Below are positions 18,415-27,489 of a stretch of 64,000 nt of DNA, piece after piece (the first letter of the stretch is position 1; each line of letters begins with the position of its first letter). Source of the DNA: Pectobacterium sp. A5351 (lineage in GTDB: Bacteria; Pseudomonadota; Gammaproteobacteria; Enterobacterales; Enterobacteriaceae). The DNA is taken from assembly GCF_028335745.1 (NCBI RefSeq), contig NZ_CP116477.1, forward strand, positions 1,922,001 through 1,986,000, given 5' to 3'. The notes below the pieces were generated by a model. That model was not told the origin of the DNA and did not search any database. It was given only the letters and a program-made list of their open reading frames with translations. Both the position numbers and the translations under genes were made by a program.

Positions 18415-20727
18415 TTAGGCGATACGTAACAGAGACTCCGCTTGCATACTACGACGAACGCTAACTGGCACCGATTTAGACGTCGGCGTGTGCGTTTCAT
18501 CCCCGAAGCTGGACAGCGGCACCAGCGGATTGGTTTCCGGGTAATAGGCGGCCAGATTGCCGCGTGGAATGGCGTAGCTCACCAGCTTGAATCCGTTGAC
18601 GACGCGGCTGATGCCATCATTCCACAGCGTTTCGATATCAACTCGATCGCCATCTTCCAGCCCCAGTGCGCTGATGTCATCCGGGTGCATGAACAGCACT
18701 TCTCGTTGCCCATACACGCCGCGATAGCGATCGTCCAGTCCATAAATGGTGGTGTTGTACTGGTCGTGTGAACGCAGGGTTTGCAGCGTAAAAGGCACAT
18801 CGCTGCCTTGTAGCTGTGGGAACAGCGTATCGGGCAGCGTGGCATGGCTGAATTGCGCTTTCCCGTTGAGGGTATTGAAGTGCAGTTCGGCGGCAGCATT
18901 ACCGAGATAGAATCCGCCCGGCAGGTCGCACTTGGCATTGAAATCGGCAAAACCGGGAATCGTCGCGGCGATATGGTCGCGGATGCGTGAGTAATCGTCC
19001 GCCAGCGCCAGCCAGTCGAGCGTTTCATGACCGAGAACCGCATCGGCAATCCCGGCGACAATGGCTGTTTCCGAGCGCTGCAACGGCGAAAGCGGCTGGC
19101 CGACACCTTGTGACGCATGCACCATGCTGAAGGAGTCTTCAACGGTAATAAACTGCGGGCCGCTGGCTTGCATGTCGAGATCGGTACGACCGAGCGTCGG
19201 CAGAATTAGCGCATCGATCTTGCCGGTAATCAGGTGGCTGCGGTTGAGCTTGGTACTGATGTGCACGGTCAGATCGCAGCGGCTGAGTGCCTCTTCGGTA
19301 CGTGCCGAATCCGGTGCGGCAGCCGCGAGGTTACCGCCCAGCGCGATAAGCACTTTGATCTCATCACGCAGCATGGCTTCCAGCGCTTCTACGGTGTTGT
19401 GGCCGGCGACGTAAGGCGGTGTGAAATCATAATGCGCCGCCAGACGATCGAGAAATGCCGCAGTCGGCTTCTCATCGATCCCCATGGTGCGGTTGCCCTG
19501 CACGTTACTATGTCCACGCACTGGGCACAGCCCGGCACCCGGTTTCCCCAACTGCCCGAACAGCAGTTGCAGATTCACGATTTCCCGCACGGTGGCGACG
19601 GAGTGCTTATGCTGGGTAATTCCCATCGCCCAGGTGCAAATTACCCGCGGTGACTGCTGATAAATCGCCGCGACATAGCGCAGTTGTGCTTCGCGCAGGC
19701 CAGACTGTTGTTCGATTTTCTGCCAGCTTGTCGCGTCAACAACGGCCAGATACTCGTCCACCTGCTGGGTGTGCGTGGACAGGAACGCCAGATCGAATAA
19801 CCCCGCTTCCCCGTCGGACAAGCGCTGGCGATGCGTTTCCAGCAGCGCTTTTACCATGCCGCGCACGGCAGCCATATCGCCGCCCAGATTAGGTTGCAGG
19901 TACGTTTCGCTAATAGTGCCGGACAGCGGTGTGAGCAGCTCCAGCGGATTCTGCGGATTGGCAAAACGTTCCAGACCGCGTTCGCGGAGCGTATTAAAGG
20001 AGACGATGTGCGCGCCGCGATCGGCAGCATGACGCAGGCTGTGCAGCATCCGCGGGTGGTTGGTGCCAGGATTCTGACCAAAAACGAAGATGGCGTCAGC
20101 GTGCTCGAAATCGTCCAGCCGGATGGTGCCTTTGCCCACGCCGATACTTTGCTTCAGACCAATACCGCTTGCCTCATGACACATATTCGAGCAGTCAGGG
20201 AAATTGTTGGTGCCCAGCATGCGGCCAAAAAGCTGATACAAATAAGAGGCTTCATTACTGGCGCGGCCAGACGTATAAAGCTCCGCCTGATTGGGGTGTT
20301 CCATGCTATTGATATGGTGAGCGATCAGCGAAAACGCCGCGTCCCAGTCGATGGGAACATAGCGGTCACTGGCGCGGTCATAGCGCATCGGGTGGGTCAA
20401 GCGCCCCTGATATTCAAGGAAATAGTCGCTTTGCTGGCGTAGTGTCGTGACGCTGTGGGCGGCGAAGAAATCCAGATCGACTGCTTTGCGCGTCGCTTCC
20501 CAACTGACCGCTTTCGCGCCGTTTTCACAGAAACTGAACGTGCTGCTGTTGTCATCACCCCAGGCGCAGCCGGGGCAGTCAAAACCTTTCGATTTATTGA
20601 CCCGCAACAAGTTTCGGATATTTTTCAGCGCTTGCTTGCTGTCGAGCACAAAACGCGTGGTGGCTTCCAACGAGCCCCAGCCGCCAGCCGCGTTGCGGTA
20701 TGGCTTGATGGATGGTTTGAATTTCAT
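18415..20727 (-). CDS. YdeP/FdhF-like molybdopterin oxidoreductase
   Basis: A 770-residue protein of the DMSO-reductase superfamily, closest by recall to E. coli YdeP (759), which contributes to acid resistance by an unknown reaction. Visible: the Cys motif CPGCAW (about 53-58), CENGAKA, the conserved SGRASNEASYLYQLF, the substrate-loop region CSNMCHEASGIGL, the nucleotide-binding GQNPGTNHPRM, and the C-terminal molybdopterin-guanine-dinucleotide domain (RSHDQYNTTIYGLDDRYRG). Only two of the Cys residues of a canonical 4Fe-4S binding set are seen in the N-terminus. No Tat signal, so cytosolic. A divergent LysR gene 183 bases away is the likely regulator. FdhD or other formate genes are absent. 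Confidence 0.88.
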   Translation of the reverse strand: MKFKPSIKPYRNAAGGWGSLEATTRFVLDSKQALKNIRNLLRVNKSKGFDCPGCAWGDDNSSTFSFCENGAKAVSWEATRKAVDLDFFAAHSVTTLRQQSDYFLEYQGRLTHPMRYDRASDRYVPIDWDAAFSLIAHHINSMEHPNQAELYTSGRASNEASYLYQLFGRMLGTNNFPDCSNMCHEASGIGLKQSIGVGKGTIRLDDFEHADAIFVFGQNPGTNHPRMLHSLRHAADRGAHIVSFNTLRERGLERFANPQNPLELLTPLSGTISETYLQPNLGGDMAAVRGMVKALLETHRQRLSDGEAGLFDLAFLSTHTQQVDEYLAVVDATSWQKIEQQSGLREAQLRYVAAIYQQSPRVICTWAMGITQHKHSVATVREIVNLQLLFGQLGKPGAGLCPVRGHSNVQGNRTMGIDEKPTAAFLDRLAAHYDFTPPYVAGHNTVEALEAMLRDEIKVLIALGGNLAAAAPDSARTEEALSRCDLTVHISTKLNRSHLITGKIDALILPTLGRTDLDMQASGPQFITVEDSFSMVHASQGVGQPLSPLQRSETAIVAGIADAVLGHETLDWLALADDYSRIRDHIAATIPGFADFNAKCDLPGGFYLGNAAAELHFNTLNGKAQFSHATLPDTLFPQLQGSDVPFTLQTLRSHDQYNTTIYGLDDRYRGVYGQREVLFMHPDDISALGLEDGDRVDIETLWNDGISRVVNGFKLVSYAIPRGNLAAYYPETNPLVPLSSFGDETHTPTSKSVPVSVRRSMQAESLLRIA

Positions 20728-20910
20728 ATACGTTCCGCAGGTGATAATGTTTTTTTTATGTGAACAAAATTTTAAATATTTGCTCTTGAGGGAAGTTTAG
20801 GTGCGGCCGGCGATCCCGTCTAATCAAATGCGGCTATGGTGGGATAGAGGCGGTTTATCAGTATATACTCGGGGCTTACCCACTACTGTGCCTGACGATC
20901 GAGCCTGACG
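20728..20910. promoter_or_regulatory. Shared divergent promoter region (ydeP-like / lysR)
   Basis: The 183 bases between two divergent starts must carry both promoters and, by analogy with most LysR divergons, the regulator's binding site. A candidate minus-10 for the LysR gene is tatact at about 20864. No T-N11-A box stands out clearly enough to name. Confidence 0.4.
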
Positions 20911-21807
20911 ATGGATATTAAGCAACTGCAATACCTGTGCAATTTGGAGAAAGAGCGCCATTTTGGCCGGGCCGCTGAAGCCAGTTTTGTCAGTCAACCG
21001 ACGCTCTCTATGAGATTGAAAAATCTGGAGCGAGAGCTGGATCTGGCTTTAATTAACCGGGGTAACAATTTTGAGGGCTTTACGGCTGAAGGCGAGCGTG
21101 TACTGGCCTGGGCGCGGGAGATCGTCTCGGTTTATCAGGGGCTGAAGCTGGAAGTCGCGTCGCTGAAACGCGGCGTCAGCGGCGTCCTGCGCATCGGTGC
21201 GGTGCCGCAAAGCAGTATCGCGTTGTCGAGCCTGCTGGCGGCGGTAAACGAGGTTTACCCGCAGTTGGATTTTCAGATCTCGCTGTTCAGTGCGGATCAA
21301 CTGCTGGAGGCGCTGAATGCGCATTCGGTAGATGTCGGTATCGGCTTTTTTGAATTTTCGACGCTACAGGAACTGCACTTTCAAGTGTCACCGCTGACGG
21401 AGCAGGGCATTGATCTGTTGTTCCATCCTCACCATTTCCCGCAGTTAGTCGGTGACACGCCGCTGCCCCTCGCTGCGCTTTCCGATGTGCCGCTTTGTCT
21501 GGCGGAGGCCAGCCGCTATTTCCGTCGCTATCTGGATAGCCATTTCCGTGAAATGGGCGTCTCGCCGTGGGTCAAGGTGGAAAGTTCTTCCGTTCTGCAA
21601 CTGATTCAAAGTGCCTATGTCGGGCTGGGATGCGGCATTGTGCCCCGCGGCAGCCTGATTCCAGAAATGACGCCTGCGTTAGCGCTGCGGCCGCTGCAAT
21701 TTCCACCGATGCGTCGTCGTGCGGCGGTTGTTGTCGCACAGGCAGACAGAGCGACGCCGCTGGCGCAGAACTTCTTTGATGTGGCACAGCAGTGGTTACA
21801 GGCTTAG
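20911..21807 (+). CDS. LysR-family transcriptional regulator
   Basis: A 298-residue regulator with the winged helix-turn-helix at about 1-60 (FGRAAEASFVSQPTLSMRLKNLE) and a periplasmic-binding-protein-like effector domain at about 90-295. It is divergent from the molybdopterin oxidoreductase gene and is therefore the best candidate for its control. The stop codon TAG (21805-21807) abuts a MITE insertion; a likely original terminator lies beyond the MITE at 22040-22071. Effector unknown. Confidence 0.9.
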   Translation: MDIKQLQYLCNLEKERHFGRAAEASFVSQPTLSMRLKNLERELDLALINRGNNFEGFTAEGERVLAWAREIVSVYQGLKLEVASLKRGVSGVLRIGAVPQSSIALSSLLAAVNEVYPQLDFQISLFSADQLLEALNAHSVDVGIGFFEFSTLQELHFQVSPLTEQGIDLLFHPHHFPQLVGDTPLPLAALSDVPLCLAEASRYFRRYLDSHFREMGVSPWVKVESSSVLQLIQSAYVGLGCGIVPRGSLIPEMTPALALRPLQFPPMRRRAAVVVAQADRATPLAQNFFDVAQQWLQA

Positions 21808-21951
21808 AACCTATCCCATTAGGGCTATTTCATTTGCCATTTTGAACCTGGGCAGTGCTCGAAATCCTCACGTACTACGTGTACGCTCCGGTTTCTGCGC
21901 GCTGTCCGTGTCCAAACTGACTGCACCAATAACGCCTACTGGGATAGGTTC
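21807..21951. mobile_element. MITE-like element, 145 bp
   Basis: Perfect 12-bp terminal inverted repeats, gaacctatccca (21807-21818) and tgggataggttc (21940-21951), flanked by the direct duplication tta (21804-21806 and 21952-21954). The body has no coding capacity. The size, terminal repeats and 3-bp duplication fit a non-autonomous transposon moved by a transposase not present in this window. Confidence 0.75.
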
Positions 21952-22350
21952 TTAGTCGTAAAGGCTTTCGTCCTGTACCGGTGCTACCGATTTACTGGCG
22001 TCTAGCCTGCCACGCATTCTCGCTATCCCGACGTTATTGCGCCTCGGTGTTATTACCGAGGCGTTTTTTTTGTTATGCAGAATATAAATACTACCCGATT
22101 GGTTATTTTCAGGATAAGGAGATGTTAATAAAGTGAGTGGAATATTAAATATTAAAAAGAGTTGTGCAAATACCCCTAATAAAAGCGGATCTACAAAATA
22201 GTTTAAATAGTAATAAAACATTTTATAACATCAGAAAAAATAGATACTTGGTAAGTAATAAGCTCGCAAGTTATCAGCCAGAAGAATTAATGATTAAAAG
22301 AAAAACATGGCCTTTTCGAACAGGATTTTATTTTAAGTGGAGTATTCACT
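21952..22350. other. Intergenic region before the flavin reductase gene
   Basis: Contains a strong intrinsic terminator at 22040-22071 and then about 280 bases of AT-rich sequence that must include the promoter of the flavin reductase gene. A short minus-strand reading frame (21952-22221) and a plus-strand frame overlapping the next start have no supporting features. No palindromic FNR-type site (TTGAT-N4-ATCAA) was seen. Confidence 0.5.
22040..22071 (+). terminator. Intrinsic terminator
   Basis: A 9-bp stem (cgcctcggt / accgaggcg) with a 6-nt loop is followed by eight T residues. It is oriented for the plus strand and lies about 230 bases after the lysR stop, with the MITE in between, so it is probably the lysR terminator displaced by the insertion. 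Confidence 0.8.
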
Positions 22351-25227
22351 ATGAAGAATAGTCACCATGATTTATTTGCCGCGTTTACACTCCCCAACGG
22401 CGCAACGCTGAAAAACCGGGTATTGATGGCTCCCATGACCACTTGTAGTGGGTTTTATGATGGCAGCGTGACCAAAGAGCTGGTGGAATATTATCAGGCC
22501 AGAGCTGGCAGTATCGGCACCGTAATTGTGGAATGCTGCTTTATTGATGACAAAGGGTTAGCGTTTCCCGGTGCGATAGGGATAGACCACGACGACAAAA
22601 TTGCCGGGTTGGCTAAAATTGCGACGGCGATTAAAGAAAAAGGCTCGACGGCGATTCTGCAAATTTATCACGGTGGCCGCATGGTCGAACCGCGTTTTAT
22701 TGGCGGTGCGACACCGGTTGCTCCGAGCGCTATTGCTGCGCCGCGCGCAGGAGCGACGGTTCCGGTTGCGCTGTCGGGCGATGAGGTTGACGCCATGATC
22801 GGCAAATTTGGCGATGCCGTCCGTCGTGCTATTAAGGCGGGGTTCGATGGGGTAGAAATTCACGGCGCGAACACCTACCTGATCCAACAGTTCTATTCTC
22901 CACACTCTAATCAGCGCTCAGATAAATGGGGCGGCAGCCGTGATAATCGTGCGGCATTTCCGCTGGCGGTGTTGGATATCACCCATGAGGTCGCGGCTCA
23001 ATACGCCGATTCCGCATTTATTATCGGTTATCGTTTCTCACCGGAAGAGATCGAAGAACCGGGCATTCATTTTGATGATTCACTCTATTTGCTGGAGAAA
23101 TTAGCGGCACGCGGGCTGGATTATGTCCACTTCTCTATGGGAAATATCCTGCGCTCATCCATTATCGAGATTAATGACCCGACGCCGCTGATTAAAAAAT
23201 ATGTTTCCCGTCGTTCTGCAACATTAGCCGCGATTCCGGTTATTGGCGTCGGGGATATTGTGAATCAGGCAGACGCCGACGCGGCGCTGGAAAAGGGTTA
23301 TGACCTGATTGCCGTCGGCAGAGGCTGTATTGCTTATCCAGACTGGACAGATCGTATTGCCGAGCAGGAAAAGCTCGAACTTTATATTGCCAGTGATAAA
23401 CGTGAAGCATTAATGATTCCCGAACCGCTGTGGCGTTTTTCATTAGTCGAAGCCATGATTCGGGACGTAAATTTAACCGGAAAAAAATTTAAATCCGGGG
23501 TTTATCAGGAACGCGTTCAGGATGAATGTGGCGAGCTGAGAATTCATGTTCATTTTGAGCAGAATCGGGTCGCCGATATCGCCCTGGAGAATAGTGAGAT
23601 TGATGATTCACTGAAAATCAGTTTTGAGATTATCCGCGAACGCATTCTGGATACCAATAGCCCACATGTTGATGCCGTAACGGGCGCAACGGCACAGAGT
23701 GAAGCGATTAAAAAGGCTGTCACCAAGGCGATGGTGAAATCCAGCAAAGACGCCATCATTGCCGATGGCGGTAACCCTGACGCGCGCCGCGAAGCGGACG
23801 TGGTAGTGATTGGCAGCGGCGGTGCGGGGCTGGCGGCGGCGATTCAGGCCAGCGAAGCGGGCGCGCGCGTTATCGTGATTGAAAAGATGCCGGTCATTGG
23901 TGGCAATACCATCAAGGCCTCTGCCGGTATGAATGCGGCGGGCACCGTCTTCCAGCAAAATAGAGGTATCGAAGACAGCCAGGCGCTGTTCTATGACGAA
24001 ACGCTGAAAAGTGGCAAACAGAAGAACAATCCCGCGCTGGTGAAGTATTTCGTCGATCATGCGTCTGACGCGATTAACTGGCTGGCACAGCACAATATTG
24101 AACTGAGCGATATCACCACGACGGGCGGCATGAGCGTGGATAGAACGCACCGGCCTGCCAACGGCGCAGCGGTGGGCGGCTATCTGGTCAGCGGGCTGAT
24201 TAAAAATCTCAATAAATACAATATTGAGGTGCTGCTGGAAACGTCGGTGACCGAGATTGTGCAGGAAAAGGGCAAAGTTACTGCCGTCAGAATCGTCAAT
24301 GAGGAGCAGGAAGCGAGCCTGATTGCGACAAAAGCGGTGATTGTCGCGACAGGCGGTTTTAGTGCCAATCAGGCGATGGTGGAGTCATACCGCCCAGACC
24401 TGAAAGGCTTCGTCACCACCAACCACAAAGGGGCGACGGGCGGCGGTATTCGCCTGCTGGAACAGATCGGCGCAGATACGGTGGACTTGGGGGAAATTCA
24501 AACCCATCCGACGGTTGAACAGACGACGTCTTATCTGATCTCCGAATCCATTCGCGGCGGCGGGGCTATTCTGGTGTCGCAGCGTGGAGAGCGTTTCTTT
24601 AACGAAATGGAGACGCGGGATAACGTCTCGTCCGCCATCGTCAACCTGCCGGAAGAATACGCGTACATCCTGTTTGACGAGCAGGTGAGAAGTCGCAATC
24701 GGGCGGTCGAAGAGTATGTCGCGCAAGGACTGACCGTTAGCGCGGTCAGCGTCGCGGAACTGGCCGACAGGCTGGATATGCCATCGGCGGCGCTGCACGC
24801 CACGCTCGACCGCTACAATGGCTTCATTGCTGATAAGCAGGATGAGGACTTTGGCCGCACGACGGGGATGCGCGACCCGCTGAATCAGGCGCCTTACTAC
24901 GCGATTAAGGTAGCACCAGGCGTGCATCATACGATGGGCGGGGTGACCATTAACGCAAAAGCGGAAGTGCTGAATCGCCATAAAGAGACGATCTCCGGGG
25001 CTTATGCTGCAGGGGAAGTGGTTGGTGGGATCCACGGGGCGAACCGCATTGGCGGCAACGCCGTAGCGGATATCATTATCTTCGGGATTCAGGCGGGGAT
25101 TCAGGCGGCGGCCTATGCGCGGGCACCGCGTCATTCTGGCGCATTCCCGACAAAGGCGCGCAAGGCAAAGTTCGCGAAAGCTGTGGTGAAAACGGCTGAA
25201 AATCAACCAATGCGGGTAGAAGAGTAA
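22351..25227 (+). CDS. Three-domain flavin reductase (OYE + FMN_bind + FAD_binding_2)
   Basis: A 958-residue fusion. Residues about 1-345 form an old-yellow-enzyme/NADH:flavin oxidoreductase barrel (NRVLMAPMTTCSG, GVEIHGANTYLIQQF, SPHSNQRSDKWGG). Residues about 375-460 form an FMN_bind domain with the flavinylation motif DAVTGAT (441-447), where Thr447 should carry covalent FMN. Residues about 480-940 form a fumarate-reductase-like FAD domain (VVVIGSGGAGLAAAI at about 482, and GEVVGGIHGANRIGGNAV near the end). This is the layout of the cytosolic NADH:fumarate and acrylate reductases described in Klebsiella and Vibrio. There is no signal peptide, so it should be cytosolic. ApbE, needed for FMN attachment, is encoded next. 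Start: ATG 22351 with ggag 8 bases upstream. The electron acceptor (fumarate, acrylate, cinnamate, urocanate or other) cannot be told from sequence. Confidence 0.9.
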   Translation: MKNSHHDLFAAFTLPNGATLKNRVLMAPMTTCSGFYDGSVTKELVEYYQARAGSIGTVIVECCFIDDKGLAFPGAIGIDHDDKIAGLAKIATAIKEKGSTAILQIYHGGRMVEPRFIGGATPVAPSAIAAPRAGATVPVALSGDEVDAMIGKFGDAVRRAIKAGFDGVEIHGANTYLIQQFYSPHSNQRSDKWGGSRDNRAAFPLAVLDITHEVAAQYADSAFIIGYRFSPEEIEEPGIHFDDSLYLLEKLAARGLDYVHFSMGNILRSSIIEINDPTPLIKKYVSRRSATLAAIPVIGVGDIVNQADADAALEKGYDLIAVGRGCIAYPDWTDRIAEQEKLELYIASDKREALMIPEPLWRFSLVEAMIRDVNLTGKKFKSGVYQERVQDECGELRIHVHFEQNRVADIALENSEIDDSLKISFEIIRERILDTNSPHVDAVTGATAQSEAIKKAVTKAMVKSSKDAIIADGGNPDARREADVVVIGSGGAGLAAAIQASEAGARVIVIEKMPVIGGNTIKASAGMNAAGTVFQQNRGIEDSQALFYDETLKSGKQKNNPALVKYFVDHASDAINWLAQHNIELSDITTTGGMSVDRTHRPANGAAVGGYLVSGLIKNLNKYNIEVLLETSVTEIVQEKGKVTAVRIVNEEQEASLIATKAVIVATGGFSANQAMVESYRPDLKGFVTTNHKGATGGGIRLLEQIGADTVDLGEIQTHPTVEQTTSYLISESIRGGGAILVSQRGERFFNEMETRDNVSSAIVNLPEEYAYILFDEQVRSRNRAVEEYVAQGLTVSAVSVAELADRLDMPSAALHATLDRYNGFIADKQDEDFGRTTGMRDPLNQAPYYAIKVAPGVHHTMGGVTINAKAEVLNRHKETISGAYAAGEVVGGIHGANRIGGNAVADIIIFGIQAGIQAAAYARAPRHSGAFPTKARKAKFAKAVVKTAENQPMRVEE

Positions 25228-25335
25228 GTGATAGAACCGTAATGCTACTGGAGGACGTCTGAAAAGGCGTCCGCCATTTTCCTGCGCGTCCTTGCTTTCC
25301 TCTCTGTATCGCCATTCGTTCATGGGAGCCACCGT

Positions 25336-26307
25336 ATGCCTTCTGTCGATAACGCTTACGTTTATTCTGTTCATCTGATGGGCAGCCCCATTCTGCTCAA
25401 ACTCTTTGTTCATGATGAAACCGCTGTCAGGAAGGTTTTCCAGCGCATCAAGCAGCTTGAGGACGTGCTAACCGTTAACCGAGTGCAGTCGGAAGTGATG
25501 AGTATCAATCACGCGGCGGGAAAAGCGTATGTGTCGGTCAGCCCGGTTGTCTTTGAGCTGATTAAGCGCGCCAAAGCGGTGAGTCTGATGGAAAATAGTG
25601 CTTTTAATGTGGCGATTGGCCCCGTCGTTAAACTATGGAAAATCGGTTTTAGCGGCAGCACGGTGCCTGAGCGCGCATCGATACAACGGGCGCTGGCATT
25701 AACGCATCCCGAACGCATTATTCTCAGAGAGTCGGACTGCGCCGTGTTGCTGGAAAGCACGGGAATGGAGATAGACCTGGGTGGGATTGCGAAAGGGTAT
25801 ATTGCCGATATCGTGCGGGATGTCCTGTATCAACATGCGATTCAGGATGCGCTGATCAATTTGGGGGGGAATGTTCTGGCGATTGGCAACGCGCTGACGG
25901 ATGAGCCGGGGCTATGGAGCGTCGGGTTACAGAAGCCTTTCGCGGATCGCGATAGCCTGCTGGGCATCATTAAGGTGAAAAACAAATCGGTAGTGACATC
26001 CGGCGTCTATGAGCGTTTTTTTACCGTGGATGACCAGATCTATCATCATATTCTCGATCCCAAAACGGGTTATCCGCTGGATAATGAACTGCACAGCGTC
26101 ACCGTTATCTCGAACGACTCTCTCGACGGCGATATCTACACCACGCTGCTCTATGGCATGGGCGTGAATGTGGGTATTGAGTTTCTACATCATCAGCCGG
26201 ACATGGAAGCTATCTTTGTGACAAAAGCCCAAGAGATTATCTTTTCTTCTCAGCGGAATTATACGTTTGAATTGCTGGATAAGGATTATTTAGTTACTCA
26301 GCATTAA
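25336..26307 (+). CDS. apbE: Cytosolic FAD:protein FMN transferase
   Basis: ApbE moves FMN from FAD to a Thr/Ser of FMN_bind proteins. The 323 residues include the motifs GMEIDLGGIAKGYIAD, NLGGNVLAIG, YHHILDPKTGYP and the Mg-binding DGDIYTT near the C-terminus. Typical ApbE is an exported lipoprotein; this one starts MPSVDNAYVYSVHLMGSP with no signal peptide or lipobox, so it acts in the cytosol. That fits its neighbour 109 bases upstream, whose DAVTGAT motif is the expected target. Start ATG 25336 with ggag 8 bases before it. Confidence 0.92.
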   Translation: MPSVDNAYVYSVHLMGSPILLKLFVHDETAVRKVFQRIKQLEDVLTVNRVQSEVMSINHAAGKAYVSVSPVVFELIKRAKAVSLMENSAFNVAIGPVVKLWKIGFSGSTVPERASIQRALALTHPERIILRESDCAVLLESTGMEIDLGGIAKGYIADIVRDVLYQHAIQDALINLGGNVLAIGNALTDEPGLWSVGLQKPFADRDSLLGIIKVKNKSVVTSGVYERFFTVDDQIYHHILDPKTGYPLDNELHSVTVISNDSLDGDIYTTLLYGMGVNVGIEFLHHQPDMEAIFVTKAQEIIFSSQRNYTFELLDKDYLVTQH

Positions 26308-26395
26308 TGGTTACTAAAAAACACAAATAAATGACTAGATACATTACTAGCCATTTATTTGGTTTTATGTGTAATAATTAAATGTGAGCTTTTAT

Positions 26396-26950
26396 TTAAT
26401 TAGATACGGTAATGGTTGGATCCCAGCAGAAGTACCCAAACAACTGCTGAGCACCGCCATCAGGGCGATAATACAATCCAAACTGAATTTGATAATTTTC
26501 AGTCCCTTTCTGGTTAATATCGGCCTGAATAAACCAATATGACTGGTCTGTATAGGTTACTGGGAAAGGACCATTTTGCTTTGGTAACATGGATGTTTTC
26601 GTGTACATTTTGAACGTTGTACCCGTAAAAACATCTGTGCCGCCAAATTTTGGTAAACCATAAACCAACACGCTGGAATCAAAGTTATCGGACTCTGATG
26701 TTCCGGTCCAGCGAATCACATCACCCACATTGGCCTTTATATTGAGATCGGCGGACGCTTGACCCTGAAGGGCAGAACCGGAGGAGACCACCATATAAGA
26801 ATATTGGTGTGAAATACCAGTAGGTTTATTGGCGTCCTGACTCGGGTTTTTGCCTGTAAAATCGCGAATAATACTATCTGTATCGATAACGACAATAATA
26901 TTGATAATGCTGTTGCTGGACTTTAAATTAGACACATCGTTGCTACTCAT
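26396..26950 (-). CDS. PixA/AidA-family (inclusion body family) protein
   Basis: A 184-residue protein recognised by INIIVVIDTDSIIRD near the N-terminus and the segment YSYMVVSSGSA...DLNIKANVGDVIRW, as in Xenorhabdus PixA inclusion-body protein and Ralstonia/Burkholderia AidA, a quorum-sensing-regulated product. Molecular role of the family is unknown; some members accumulate as cytoplasmic crystals. No signal peptide. It is flanked by AT-rich DNA (26308-26395 and 26951-27430), unlike the neighbours, which suggests horizontal origin. It is convergent with apbE and transcribed alone. Confidence 0.82.
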   Translation of the reverse strand: MSSNDVSNLKSSNSIINIIVVIDTDSIIRDFTGKNPSQDANKPTGISHQYSYMVVSSGSALQGQASADLNIKANVGDVIRWTGTSESDNFDSSVLVYGLPKFGGTDVFTGTTFKMYTKTSMLPKQNGPFPVTYTDQSYWFIQADINQKGTENYQIQFGLYYRPDGGAQQLFGYFCWDPTITVSN

Positions 26951-27433
26951 AATGACCTCGTTTCAAAGATATATGGTGCGTATATTATTTGACTCAACAT
27001 CAAATAATTAGCGTGTGAATTTTTTCAGCAAGATAAAATACGGCGCGATGAGTGCGCAGGTAAATAATAGATGAATATTTTTTTGTTCGATTTTTAATTT
27101 AAACGCTAACTGTTATTTGTCATTTTTTTGATTTAACAGGATTTAATTTTTTACTGAATTGGTAATGGTTATCTATTTGCTTGTTATTTAACAGGTATTT
27201 TTCACATGATTTTTATGGGGAAATCAAAAAAACAACACAAAAAGATGTTAATCACAATGAAAATATTTCGCTTGAACTATTTATTCTTCTTTTCTTGGTG
27301 TTTTATTCTGAATAAGTATGTTTTCGTGATGATATTATTACCATGAGTATTAATTTAATTAAAAGTAATACTCGTATTTTTATATATGAAAGGTAGCCTT
27401 GCTGATAACAACTTCTCCTGTTTGGTGGGAATA
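26951..27433. other. AT-rich non-coding region upstream of the PixA-like gene
   Basis: About 480 bases of strongly AT-rich DNA between the PixA-like start and the fabI terminator. It must include the PixA-like promoter. No open frame with codon bias or a ribosome-binding site was seen. Such composition in enterobacteria often attracts H-NS. Confidence 0.55.
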
Positions 27434-27463
27434 AAAATGCGCTCTGAGAAAAGAGCGCATTTT
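27434..27463 (-). terminator. Terminator of fabI
   Basis: A perfect 12-bp stem (aaaatgcgctct / agagcgcatttt) with a 6-nt loop; on the minus strand it is followed by a T-run, and it lies 26 bases beyond the fabI stop. Confidence 0.8.
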
Positions 27464-27489
27464 GGACAAAAACGGTTTACTGTGATGAC

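Noticed and set aside
21952..22221. 89-codon minus-strand frame with end GRLDASKSVAPVQDESLYD
   Set aside because: The frame crosses the intrinsic terminator stem and has no ribosome-binding site. The last residues look protein-like, but not enough to call a remnant.
22164..22361. 65-codon plus-strand frame overlapping the flavin reductase start
   Set aside because: No ribosome-binding site, AT-driven composition, and overlaps the well-supported ATG at 22351.
24385..25413. 342-codon open frame on the minus strand
   Set aside because: It is antisense to the FAD domain of the flavin reductase and the start of apbE. Its Arg/His-rich composition is that of a shadow frame and it has no ribosome-binding site or motif.
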